DNA of 10,842 bases from Bacteroidetes bacterium GWA2_31_9b (lineage in GTDB: Bacteria > Bacteroidota > Bacteroidia > Bacteroidales > UBA12077): the NCBI GenBank assembly GCA_001769005.1, contig MENE01000140.1:1-10842 (forward strand), given 5' to 3'. The notes beneath the pieces were generated by a model. That model worked only from the letters and a program-made list of their open reading frames with translations, was not told the DNA's origin and did no database searches. The position numbers and the translations under genes are program-made. Shown one piece after another: positions 1 to 6,377 of this stretch (position 1 is its first letter; each line of letters opens with the position of its first letter).

Positions 1-1
1 T

Positions 2-493
2 GTTGTTGCTGAATTCCTTGTAGCAAAAAGCATAACAAATTACTTGGTTGAAATTGGTGGCGAAGTAAGAACAATGGGCTTAAACCCTAAATCTGAAGCT
101 TGGAAAATTGGAATTGATAAACCGATAGATAATAACAATTCACCTGGTGAAAACCTGCAGGCAATTATTCATTTAAATAACAGATCCCTTGCAACATCGG
201 GAAATTACAGAAAATTTTATGAAAAAGATGGTGTTAAATATTCACATACGATAGACCCAAAAACCGGTTACCCTGTAAATCATTCTTTACTCAGTGCCAC
301 AGTAATTGCAAATGATTGCATGACCGCCGATGCATTTGCCACTGCATTTATGGTTTTAGGACTTGATAAAAGTATTGAATTAATTGACCAACATCCTGAA
401 CTTGAAGCATATTTTATTTATAGTGACAAAGAAGGAGTTTTTAAAGTAAAATCTACTTCTGGCATTGAGGATATTATTGAAGAAGTTGAATAA
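2..493 (+). CDS. apbE: FAD:protein FMN transferase (ApbE family), 3' part only
   Basis: ApbE enzymes attach FMN covalently to a Ser/Thr of target flavoproteins such as NqrB/NqrC, RnfD/RnfG and other FMN-binding-domain proteins, on the outer side of the cytoplasmic membrane. The frame is open from base 2, so the gene enters from the left edge. About 163 C-terminal residues are present, roughly half of a usual 300-350 residue protein. A TTG at 44 is an internal Leu, not the start. Visible family motifs are NYLVEIGGEVR near the left edge, HTIDPKTGYP at about 245-274, and TADAFATAFMVLG at about 322-361; in the family the Asp and Thr of the last motif bind the divalent metal. No lipobox or signal peptide can be judged because the N-terminus is outside. 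The gene stops 85 bases before the efflux cluster and no clear terminator hairpin follows. The target flavoprotein is not in the window; the NqrM-like gene at about 9.1-9.3 kb hints at Na+-NQR. Confidence 0.9.
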   Translation, partial: VVAEFLVAKSITNYLVEIGGEVRTMGLNPKSEAWKIGIDKPIDNNNSPGENLQAIIHLNNRSLATSGNYRKFYEKDGVKYSHTIDPKTGYPVNHSLLSATVIANDCMTADAFATAFMVLGLDKSIELIDQHPELEAYFIYSDKEGVFKVKSTSGIEDIIEEVE

Positions 494-544
494 TATTATC
501 ATAATTTAAACCTAAAATGATTTCTATTGTCTTAATAAAACAAT

Positions 545-574
545 TTTGTAATTCTGATTTTAGATATATCTTTA
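545..574 (+). promoter_or_regulatory. Candidate Bacteroidetes-type promoter for the efflux cluster
   Basis: TTTG at 545-548 and TATCTTTA at 567-574 resemble the -33 TTTG and -7 TAnnTTTG elements of Bacteroidetes housekeeping promoters. The last G is replaced by A, and the spacer is 18 bases instead of the more usual 19-21. If it is real, transcription would begin at about 579-582, almost on the GTG start of the next gene, giving a leaderless or nearly leaderless message. The imperfect match makes this tentative. Confidence 0.28.
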
Positions 575-578
575 TCGC

Positions 579-965
579 GTGATAAAAAATAAAGCAATCA
601 TATTGGCTCCTTTACTTTTTGCTTGGACAATCGTCTTTGCCCATAGTATTTTTCCACACAACCATCACAACGAGTCAGCATCTGAGTGTAAACATTCTCA
701 TTCATCTGATTCTCACGATCAACATACAGCAGTTTTTTTAGAGCATCATCATTCGTCAGAAACACATGATCATTGCCATTTTAATATAAATACAACACTT
801 GCAAAGCTTGTTGATTCGCCCGATGCATTTTTAAATTTTCACAATTATACAAACTTACCCGTTTTAACTCAGATACAACCATTACACATTAACAATAATG
901 AGTTATTACTAAAACACATTTATTTTGAATCTATAAGTCATCGCGGTCCTCCATCATTTTCATAA
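579..965 (+). CDS. Histidine-rich small membrane/secreted protein, first gene of the efflux cluster
   Basis: I do not recognise a named family. The 128-residue product begins with a hydrophobic stretch (about residues 5-22), which is either a signal peptide or a membrane anchor. It is followed by a His-dense region (about residues 21-67) with runs such as HNHH, EHHH and HDHCH, plus Cys37 and Cys66. I count 18 His in 128 residues. The C-terminal half has few His and ends in RGPPSFS. The start is GTG; the frame is closed by TAG at 561-563, no ATG is available upstream, and a later start would cut into the hydrophobic segment. The inferred role is binding metal outside the cytoplasmic membrane and buffering or delivering it to the adaptor/pump encoded downstream. 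Similar short His-rich proteins are, to my knowledge, seen beside metal RND operons of Bacteroidetes. It could instead be a metal sensor or stress protein. The gene call is fairly secure; the function is inferred. Confidence 0.72.
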   Translation: MIKNKAIILAPLLFAWTIVFAHSIFPHNHHNESASECKHSHSSDSHDQHTAVFLEHHHSSETHDHCHFNINTTLAKLVDSPDAFLNFHNYTNLPVLTQIQPLHINNNELLLKHIYFESISHRGPPSFS

Positions 966-992
966 TCCTCTTTTACTACATTTTAAATCATT

Positions 993-1011
993 TGATACCA
1001 TTCGGGTATCA
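993..1011. promoter_or_regulatory. Perfect inverted repeat TGATACC-N5-GGTATCA (possible operator or small hairpin)
   Basis: The gap between the two His-rich genes holds a perfect 7-bp inverted repeat, TGATACC (993-999) and GGTATCA (1005-1011), separated by ATTCG. It begins 27 bases after one stop codon and ends 36 bases before the next ATG. No T-run follows directly, which argues against a simple intrinsic terminator. The 19-bp dyad has the size of a repressor or metal-sensor operator, and in RNA it would form a 7-bp stem. No regulator gene is present in the window to pair it with. Confidence 0.4.
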
Positions 1012-1047
1012 CAATAATCATTTATTTAATTTTTAATACTAATAATT

Positions 1048-1302
1048 ATGAAAAACATTTTATATACAATCGTTATATCCGTATTTATTTTATTTGCATT
1101 TTCATGTGGAAATAAAACAAATCAGCAATCTGAAACTCATGCACATGAAGATGGAACTGTTCACGAAGGTGCTACACATAATGAAACCAACGAATCTAAA
1201 CCAGAACAGGAAAGTTTCGAAGTAGAATCAGACAGTTTGGAAACTCATTCGCACGATGATCACGGACACAATCATGATCACGATCACGACCATCAACATT
1301 AA
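1048..1302 (+). CDS. Histidine-rich lipoprotein (putative periplasmic metal-binding protein)
   Basis: This is an 84-residue protein with a lipoprotein signal: a hydrophobic segment at residues 4-19 and a lipobox FAFSC with Cys20 as the lipidation site. The mature part is about 65 residues, acidic and unstructured-looking. It carries spaced His (THAH, VHEG, THNE) and ends in a His/Asp tail of alternating HD/HN/HG pairs, for 13 His in total, nine of them in the last 19 residues. Such tails bind Zn, Ni, Co or Cu in many unrelated proteins. ATG 1048 gives the full signal peptide and there is no Shine-Dalgarno sequence. The gene stands between another His-rich gene and the MFP adaptor, whose mature N-terminus shows the same lipoprotein-plus-His style (DEHAHEN). 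The inferred role is a membrane-anchored metal sponge or donor for the pump. No named family is recognised. Confidence 0.78.
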   Translation: MKNILYTIVISVFILFAFSCGNKTNQQSETHAHEDGTVHEGATHNETNESKPEQESFEVESDSLETHSHDDHGHNHDHDHDHQH

Positions 1303-1321
1303 TACCTTAAAATCATTTTAA

Positions 1322-1365
1322 TAACAAGTCGCCAGCTAAATTTATTTTAGTTGGTTGACTTGTTA
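1322..1365 (+). promoter_or_regulatory. Long intercistronic RNA hairpin (attenuator, processing or stability element)
   Basis: The 86-base gap before the adaptor gene contains two arms, 1322-1340 and 1346-1365, which pair over about 19 bp with one bulged U and a 5-base loop (TTTAT). The outer nine pairs (TAACAAGTC with GACTTGTTA) are perfect. Two inner positions are G-U wobbles when read on the plus strand and would be C-A mismatches on the minus strand, which supports a plus-strand RNA element. There is no T-run immediately after the stem, so it is a poor textbook terminator. It may stabilise the short upstream mRNA, cause partial read-through, or be a processing site that sets the ratio of His-rich proteins to pump. 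Confidence 0.6.
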
Positions 1366-1388
1366 ATACTAATTTTAAATATACCATA

Positions 1389-2900
1389 ATGAAAAAAATT
1401 ATATGGATAGTTGCTGCTATATGCATTACTTTACTATATGGATGCAGTGGGAATTCCGTAAGCAATGAGAAAGATGAACATGCACACGAAAATGTTGTGC
1501 TACAGATTACAGAATATAGTAAAGATTTTGAGCTATATGCAGAAGCTAATCCTTTTGTAGTTGGTCAGGCTTGTAATATTCTTACACATTTTACTTTTTT
1601 AAAGAATTTTAAACCGCTTGAAAATGGTAGTATTACAGCAAGTTTAATTGTTGGAACAAAAGGTATTCGCCAAACAATCAAAGAACCTACAAAACAAGGA
1701 ATTTATAGTTTTGACATAAAACCTGAAATTGCTGGAACAGGTAAAATTATTTTTGATATAAAAAACGAAGAAGGTAATTTTCAGATTATTGTTCCTCAAA
1801 TTACTGTTTATGCGCAAGAAGAAGAGGCTCATGAAGCAGCTGAAAAATCTGTAATTTCAAAAACGAATACAACTGTATTTACAAAAGAACAATCGTGGAA
1901 AATTGATTATACAACAGAACTTCCAATTAATGAGCCATTTGGACAAGTTATTAAAACTACAGCACTTGTTCAATCAGCTCAAGGAGATGAGATTATTGTT
2001 TCAGCAAAAACAAATGGAATTGTAGTTCTATCTACTGAAAATATATTAGAAGGAACGAATGTTTCAAGTGGTCAAATTTTATGTGCTATTTCTGGAAACG
2101 AATTAGCTAATGATAATTCGTCGGTGCAATTTGCAGAAGCTAAAAACAATTTTGAAAAAGCAAAAGCAGATTATGAAAGACTCCAAGAGCTTGCAAAAGA
2201 TAAAATTGTTTCTGAAAAAGAGTTGCTCAGTGCAAAAAATCAATACGAAAATGCTAAAGTAAATTTCAACAATCTGAATAAAAATTTCAGTATTTCCGGA
2301 CAAAAAGTTTCCAGTCCTGCACCTGGTTTTATAAAGCAATTATTTGTTCAAAACGGACAATATGTTGAAGCTGGTAATCCTATTGCTATTATTTCACAAA
2401 ACAAAACACTTTTATTAATTGCCGAAGTTCAACAGAAATATGCATCCATATTGAGAACTGTTAATTCAGCAAATATTCACACTATAAATAATAATCAAAC
2501 ATACTCATTCGAGCAATTGAATGGTAAGGTCTTATCATACGGAAAAAGTACTAATAACAACAATTACTTAATACCTGTAAATCTTCAGATTGAAAATAAA
2601 GGCAGCTTTGTTTCCGGGGAATTTGTAGAAATCTATTTAAAAACTATTGGCAACATACATGCTCTTACTATTCCAAACTCTGCATTATTGGAAGAGCAGG
2701 GAAACAAATTTGTTTATGTTCAAGTAACACCAGAACTTTTTGAAAAAAGGGAAGTGAAAACTGGAGGTACAGATGGTATAAAAACAGAAATCCTGAACGG
2801 AATATCCACCAATGAACGAATTGTAACCAAAGGTGCTATACTTATAAAACTTGCTCAGTCATCAGGTGCTTTAGATGCTCATTCAGGTCATGTACACTAA
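1389..2900 (+). CDS. RND efflux periplasmic adaptor (membrane fusion protein, CusB/CzcB-like) lipoprotein
   Basis: This adaptor links the inner-membrane RND pump to the outer-membrane channel. The 503-residue product has a lipoprotein signal (hydrophobic residues 4-18, lipobox LLYGC, Cys19). After a short His-containing linker (DEHAHEN) comes a beta-rich N-terminal domain (about 35-142) of the kind found at the front of some CzcB-like adaptors. A split barrel-sandwich (lipoyl-like) domain follows, with halves at about 206-235 and 306-347. They are separated by a helical hairpin (about 245-300) rich in Ala, Lys and Glu. A beta-barrel and a membrane-proximal domain end near 490, and the protein closes with the His-containing tail DAHSGHVH. 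Length is typical for the heavy-metal adaptors with an N-terminal extension. The pump gene starts 12 bases downstream, so the two are surely co-transcribed. The His at both ends suggest that this subunit binds the exported metal, as CusB does with methionines; this is inference. Confidence 0.9.
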   Translation: MKKIIWIVAAICITLLYGCSGNSVSNEKDEHAHENVVLQITEYSKDFELYAEANPFVVGQACNILTHFTFLKNFKPLENGSITASLIVGTKGIRQTIKEPTKQGIYSFDIKPEIAGTGKIIFDIKNEEGNFQIIVPQITVYAQEEEAHEAAEKSVISKTNTTVFTKEQSWKIDYTTELPINEPFGQVIKTTALVQSAQGDEIIVSAKTNGIVVLSTENILEGTNVSSGQILCAISGNELANDNSSVQFAEAKNNFEKAKADYERLQELAKDKIVSEKELLSAKNQYENAKVNFNNLNKNFSISGQKVSSPAPGFIKQLFVQNGQYVEAGNPIAIISQNKTLLLIAEVQQKYASILRTVNSANIHTINNNQTYSFEQLNGKVLSYGKSTNNNNYLIPVNLQIENKGSFVSGEFVEIYLKTIGNIHALTIPNSALLEEQGNKFVYVQVTPELFEKREVKTGGTDGIKTEILNGISTNERIVTKGAILIKLAQSSGALDAHSGHVH

Positions 2901-2912
2901 TAATGTTAATCC

Positions 2913-5900
2913 ATGTTAAATAATATTATAAAATTCTCACTGAACAATAAGTACCTTATATTACTTTGTTCAGTCTTATTAGTGGTTTTCGGAATGAGAA
3001 CTGCTTCAAATATGGACGTAGATGTATTTCCTGATCTTACAGCGCCAACAGTAGTTGTAATGACTGATGCTCACGGAATGGCTTCGGAAGAAGTTGAGCG
3101 ATTGGTTACTTTTCCTATTGAAACAGCAGTAAATGGGGCTACTGATGTTCGCAGAGTAAGATCTTCATCGTCTCAGGGCTTTTCATTTGTTTGGGTTGAA
3201 TTTGATTGGGGAACTGATATTTTTAAAGCCAGACAAATTGTAAGTGAAAAGCTAATTAGTGTTTCTACTCAAATGCCTTTAGGAATCGGACAACCAGTAC
3301 TAGCTCCTCAATCAAGTGTTATGGGTGAAATATTTTTTATTGGAATGCAGGCCGATAGCACAAGCATGATGGAATTACGAACTATTGCAGAATGGAATGT
3401 AAAACCGTTGATTCTTGCTACAGGAGGGGTTTCACAAGTTACTATTATTGGTGGCGATTATAAACAGTATCAGGTTTTGGCAAATCCCCATAAAATGAAA
3501 TATTATCATGTTTCGATGACTGAATTAGCTGATATCTGCAAAGGAATTAGTCAAAACTCAACAGGTGGCGTTGTTAGAGAATATGGCAACGAATATGTAG
3601 TACGAGGTATCGCTAGAACTTCAGATTTAGAAGATATTGGTAATTCGTATATTAAATCGATTAACAATAAACCAGTAAGAATTAATGATGTAGCAGAAGT
3701 TGTAATTGGAAGTGCTCCAAAGATGGGTTATGCATCAGAAAATGCAAAACCAGCAATTATTATTTCTATCTCTAAACAACCAAATGCAAATACAATTGAT
3801 GTTACACAACGCATTGAGGAAAATCTTTCTGTTTTGCATAAAACTTTCCCTCCTGATGTAAAATTAGATACAAAAATTTTCCGTCAGGCTGATTTTATTG
3901 AAACATCGGTTAGTAATGTTCAAAATGCATTACTGGAAGGTGGAATTTTTGTAATTATCATCTTATTTGTTTTTCTGGGAAGTTTCCGAACTACAATTAT
4001 ATCACTTATAGCAATTCCATTGTCGTTACTTGGTGCAATTATGGTTATGAAATTGTTGGGAATAACAATTAATACAATGAGTTTGGGAGGTATGGCTATT
4101 GCAATTGGTTCATTGGTCGACGATGCCATAATTGATGTTGAAAATGTGTACAAACGGCTTCGGCAGAATAGGCAAAAACCACTAGAACAAAGACAATCGT
4201 CTTTTAATGTAATATTTGAAGCATCAAAAGAAATAAGAGCATCAATTCTGAATGCAACATTAATAATTATGGTAGCTTTCTTACCACTTTTTTTCCTTTC
4301 AGGGATGGAAGGAAGAATGTTACAACCTCTTGGGATTTCATTTGTAGTTTCATTATTTGTATCGCTCGTTGTTGCAATGACTCTTACTCCATTAATGTGT
4401 AAAATGATGCTTACAAATGATAAATATCTTGCCAAAAACGAAAACGAAAAATGGTTGGTACGTAAGCTGTCTTTTTACTATGAAAAATCACTTTCGTGGA
4501 CATTAAAATACAAAAAAACAGTAATTTTTTCGACACTTGGTTTATTTATAATTTCACTAGTTGCATTTTCAACCTTAGGACGTAGCTTTTTACCAGAATT
4601 TAATGAAGGATCGTTAACATTATCGGTTATTACAAAACCAGGTGTATCTCTGGAAGAAAGTAATCGTTTAGGTAATCTTGTAGAAACAGAGATGTTATTA
4701 ATTCCCGAAATATCAAGTACTGCCAGAAGAACAGGGAGAGGCGAATTAGATGAACACTCGCAAACAACAAATAGTGCTGAAATAGATATTAATTTCATGC
4801 TTAAAGAACGTAGTCAACAAGAGTTTTTAGCAGATGTTCGAAAAACATTGTCACGAATCCCGGGTATTGCTTTCACTGTTGGCCAACCCCTAGGGCACAG
4901 AATTGACCATATGTTATCAGGTACACGTGCTAATATTGCTATAAAACTATTTGGTAACGACCTGAACAAGATGTTCTCTGTCGGAAATCAAATAAAAAGT
5001 TCTATTTTAGATATTGAAGGATTAGTTGATGTGAATGTGGACCAACAAGTTGAAATACCTCAAATTCAGATTCGTGCAAATCGCAATATGATGGCTCAAT
5101 ATGGAATTACCATTGAACAGTTCAACGAGTTCATTGATGTTTCTTTTGGTGGAGAAAAACTTTCTGACATATACGAAGGTCAACGAAGTTTTGATTTAGT
5201 GTTGAGATTAAACAAGGATTATACAGAAACAATCGAAGGTATTCGTTCAGCATTAATTGATACATACGATGGTAAAAAAGTTCCATTGGAACAAGTTGCT
5301 GAAATTGTTTCTGTTTCCGGTCCAAGTTCAATAAGCAGAGAAAATGTGCAACGAAAAATTGTAATTTCAGCCAATGTTGCAGAACGAGATTTAAGAAGTG
5401 TGGTTAAGGATATCCAAAAAAATATTAATGAAAAAATAATCTTGCCCGAAGGTTACCGAGTTGAGTATGGTGGTCAGTTCGAAAGCGAAGCAAAAGCATC
5501 ACGAACGCTTATGCTTACTTCAATTATTGCAATACTTATTATCTTTCTTTTGTTATTTCAGGAATTTAAAAATTTCAAATTAGCAGGTATCATTTTGTTA
5601 AATTTACCACTAGCATTAATTGGTGGCGTATTTTCAATCTGGTTTACTTCAGGTATTTTAAGTATTCCTGCAATTATTGGTTTCATAACACTTTTCGGAA
5701 TTGCTACTCGTAATGGAATTCTACTTATTTCTAATTATCAGAAATTACAAAAACAGGGTGTTTCGCTCTATGAAACAGTAACAAAAGGTTCATCTGACCG
5801 ATTAAATGCAATATTGATGACTGCTCTAACAGCAGCTCTTGCATTAATTCCGTTGGCACTTAGAGGCGATTTGTCGGGAAATGAAATTCAAAGTCCGATG

Positions 5901-6014
5901 GCTAAAGTTATTTTGGGTGGTTTACTAACCTCAACTTTATTAAATATTTACATCGTTCCAATAGTTTATAGTATTTTAAATAATCGAGGAATCATAAAAT
6001 CTAAAAAAATATGA
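2913..6014 (+). CDS. Heavy-metal efflux RND pump, inner-membrane permease (CzcA/CusA family)
   Basis: This is the proton-driven inner-membrane subunit of a tripartite metal exporter. Its 1033 residues are the usual full length. The RND plan is clear: TM1 (about 13-30), a large periplasmic loop, TM2-6, a cytoplasmic/amphipathic stretch, TM7, a second periplasmic loop and TM8-12. Family signatures include DVDVFPDLTAP (35-45), the TM4 segment GSLVDDAIIDVENV with Asp403, Asp404, Asp408 and Glu410 (the region holding the proton-relay acids of CzcA), TGRGELDEHS (607-616), RIDHMLSG around Met667, and GIATRNGILLIS (about 929-940). Only Met667 appears to match one of the three metal-binding Met of CusA; the other two positions look non-Met, so a Cu(I)/Ag(I) role is unlikely. 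Divalent metal export (Zn, Co, Cd or Ni) is the better guess but unproven. The stop codon overlaps the next ATG (ATGA). Confidence 0.93.
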   Translation: MLNNIIKFSLNNKYLILLCSVLLVVFGMRTASNMDVDVFPDLTAPTVVVMTDAHGMASEEVERLVTFPIETAVNGATDVRRVRSSSSQGFSFVWVEFDWGTDIFKARQIVSEKLISVSTQMPLGIGQPVLAPQSSVMGEIFFIGMQADSTSMMELRTIAEWNVKPLILATGGVSQVTIIGGDYKQYQVLANPHKMKYYHVSMTELADICKGISQNSTGGVVREYGNEYVVRGIARTSDLEDIGNSYIKSINNKPVRINDVAEVVIGSAPKMGYASENAKPAIIISISKQPNANTIDVTQRIEENLSVLHKTFPPDVKLDTKIFRQADFIETSVSNVQNALLEGGIFVIIILFVFLGSFRTTIISLIAIPLSLLGAIMVMKLLGITINTMSLGGMAIAIGSLVDDAIIDVENVYKRLRQNRQKPLEQRQSSFNVIFEASKEIRASILNATLIIMVAFLPLFFLSGMEGRMLQPLGISFVVSLFVSLVVAMTLTPLMCKMMLTNDKYLAKNENEKWLVRKLSFYYEKSLSWTLKYKKTVIFSTLGLFIISLVAFSTLGRSFLPEFNEGSLTLSVITKPGVSLEESNRLGNLVETEMLLIPEISSTARRTGRGELDEHSQTTNSAEIDINFMLKERSQQEFLADVRKTLSRIPGIAFTVGQPLGHRIDHMLSGTRANIAIKLFGNDLNKMFSVGNQIKSSILDIEGLVDVNVDQQVEIPQIQIRANRNMMAQYGITIEQFNEFIDVSFGGEKLSDIYEGQRSFDLVLRLNKDYTETIEGIRSALIDTYDGKKVPLEQVAEIVSVSGPSSISRENVQRKIVISANVAERDLRSVVKDIQKNINEKIILPEGYRVEYGGQFESEAKASRTLMLTSIIAILIIFLLLFQEFKNFKLAGIILLNLPLALIGGVFSIWFTSGILSIPAIIGFITLFGIATRNGILLISNYQKLQKQGVSLYETVTKGSSDRLNAILMTALTAALALIPLALRGDLSGNEIQSPMAKVILGGLLTSTLLNIYIVPIVYSILNNRGIIKSKKI

Positions 6015-6364
6015 TACGATTTATTATTAAAGTAATTCTCACTTCTGTATTGATAGTAACAATTTCGGAAGTTGGCAAACGCAATTCAATAATGGCTGCT
6101 GTTTATGCATCGTTGCCATTAACAACCTTGCTTGCTATAGTGTGGCTATATCTTGATACTAAAGACATACATAAAGTTTCATCACTTTCATGGAACGTTC
6201 TTATTGCTGTTGTTCCAAGTTTTGTTTTTCTAATTTCATTGCCATTACTCATTAAGTATGGTTTTAGTTTTTGGATTTCGTTATCGATTTCAATCATACT
6301 AACTGTAATTGCATATGTGATATATGTTACGATTCTAAAACATTATGGCATCAACCTATTTTAA
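6011..6364 (+). CDS. DUF3147-type small integral membrane protein
   Basis: This is a 117-residue, very hydrophobic protein with about four membrane segments (roughly residues 3-19, 28-48, 61-81 and 88-111). The pattern SEVGKRNSIMAAVYASLPLTTLLAIVWLY..T matches what I recall of the DUF3147 family, which has no established biochemical function. The start ATG lies inside the last codons of the pump gene (4-base ATGA overlap), so translation is very likely coupled to the pump. The channel gene follows 13 bases later. Its place between pump and outer-membrane channel suggests an accessory or assembly role for the efflux complex, or an independent small carrier in the same stress response. Family assignment is by remembered motif and is likely but not certain; the tight linkage is seen directly. 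Confidence 0.8.
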   Translation: MIRFIIKVILTSVLIVTISEVGKRNSIMAAVYASLPLTTLLAIVWLYLDTKDIHKVSSLSWNVLIAVVPSFVFLISLPLLIKYGFSFWISLSISIILTVIAYVIYVTILKHYGINLF

Positions 6365-6377
6365 AATGTATTAAAAA

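Noticed and set aside
44..493. Taking the TTG at 44 as the start of a short ApbE-like protein
   Set aside because: The frame stays open to base 2 and the upstream residues (VAEFLVAKSITNYLVEIGGE) continue the ApbE fold, so the gene is simply cut by the window edge.
1230..1302. Tandem CAT/CAC-GAT repeats encoding the His/Asp tail as a DNA repeat or CRISPR-like array
   Set aside because: The repetition comes from His and Asp codons of the lipoprotein tail; the units are irregular and short, with no spacers.
3920..4435. Long minus-strand open frame (171 codons) inside the pump gene
   Set aside because: It lies fully inside the strongly supported RND permease, its product is low-complexity Ile/Ser-rich antisense of transmembrane codons, and it matches no family; it is a shadow frame. 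The minus-strand frames at 4478-4798 and 5131-5331 were rejected for the same reason.
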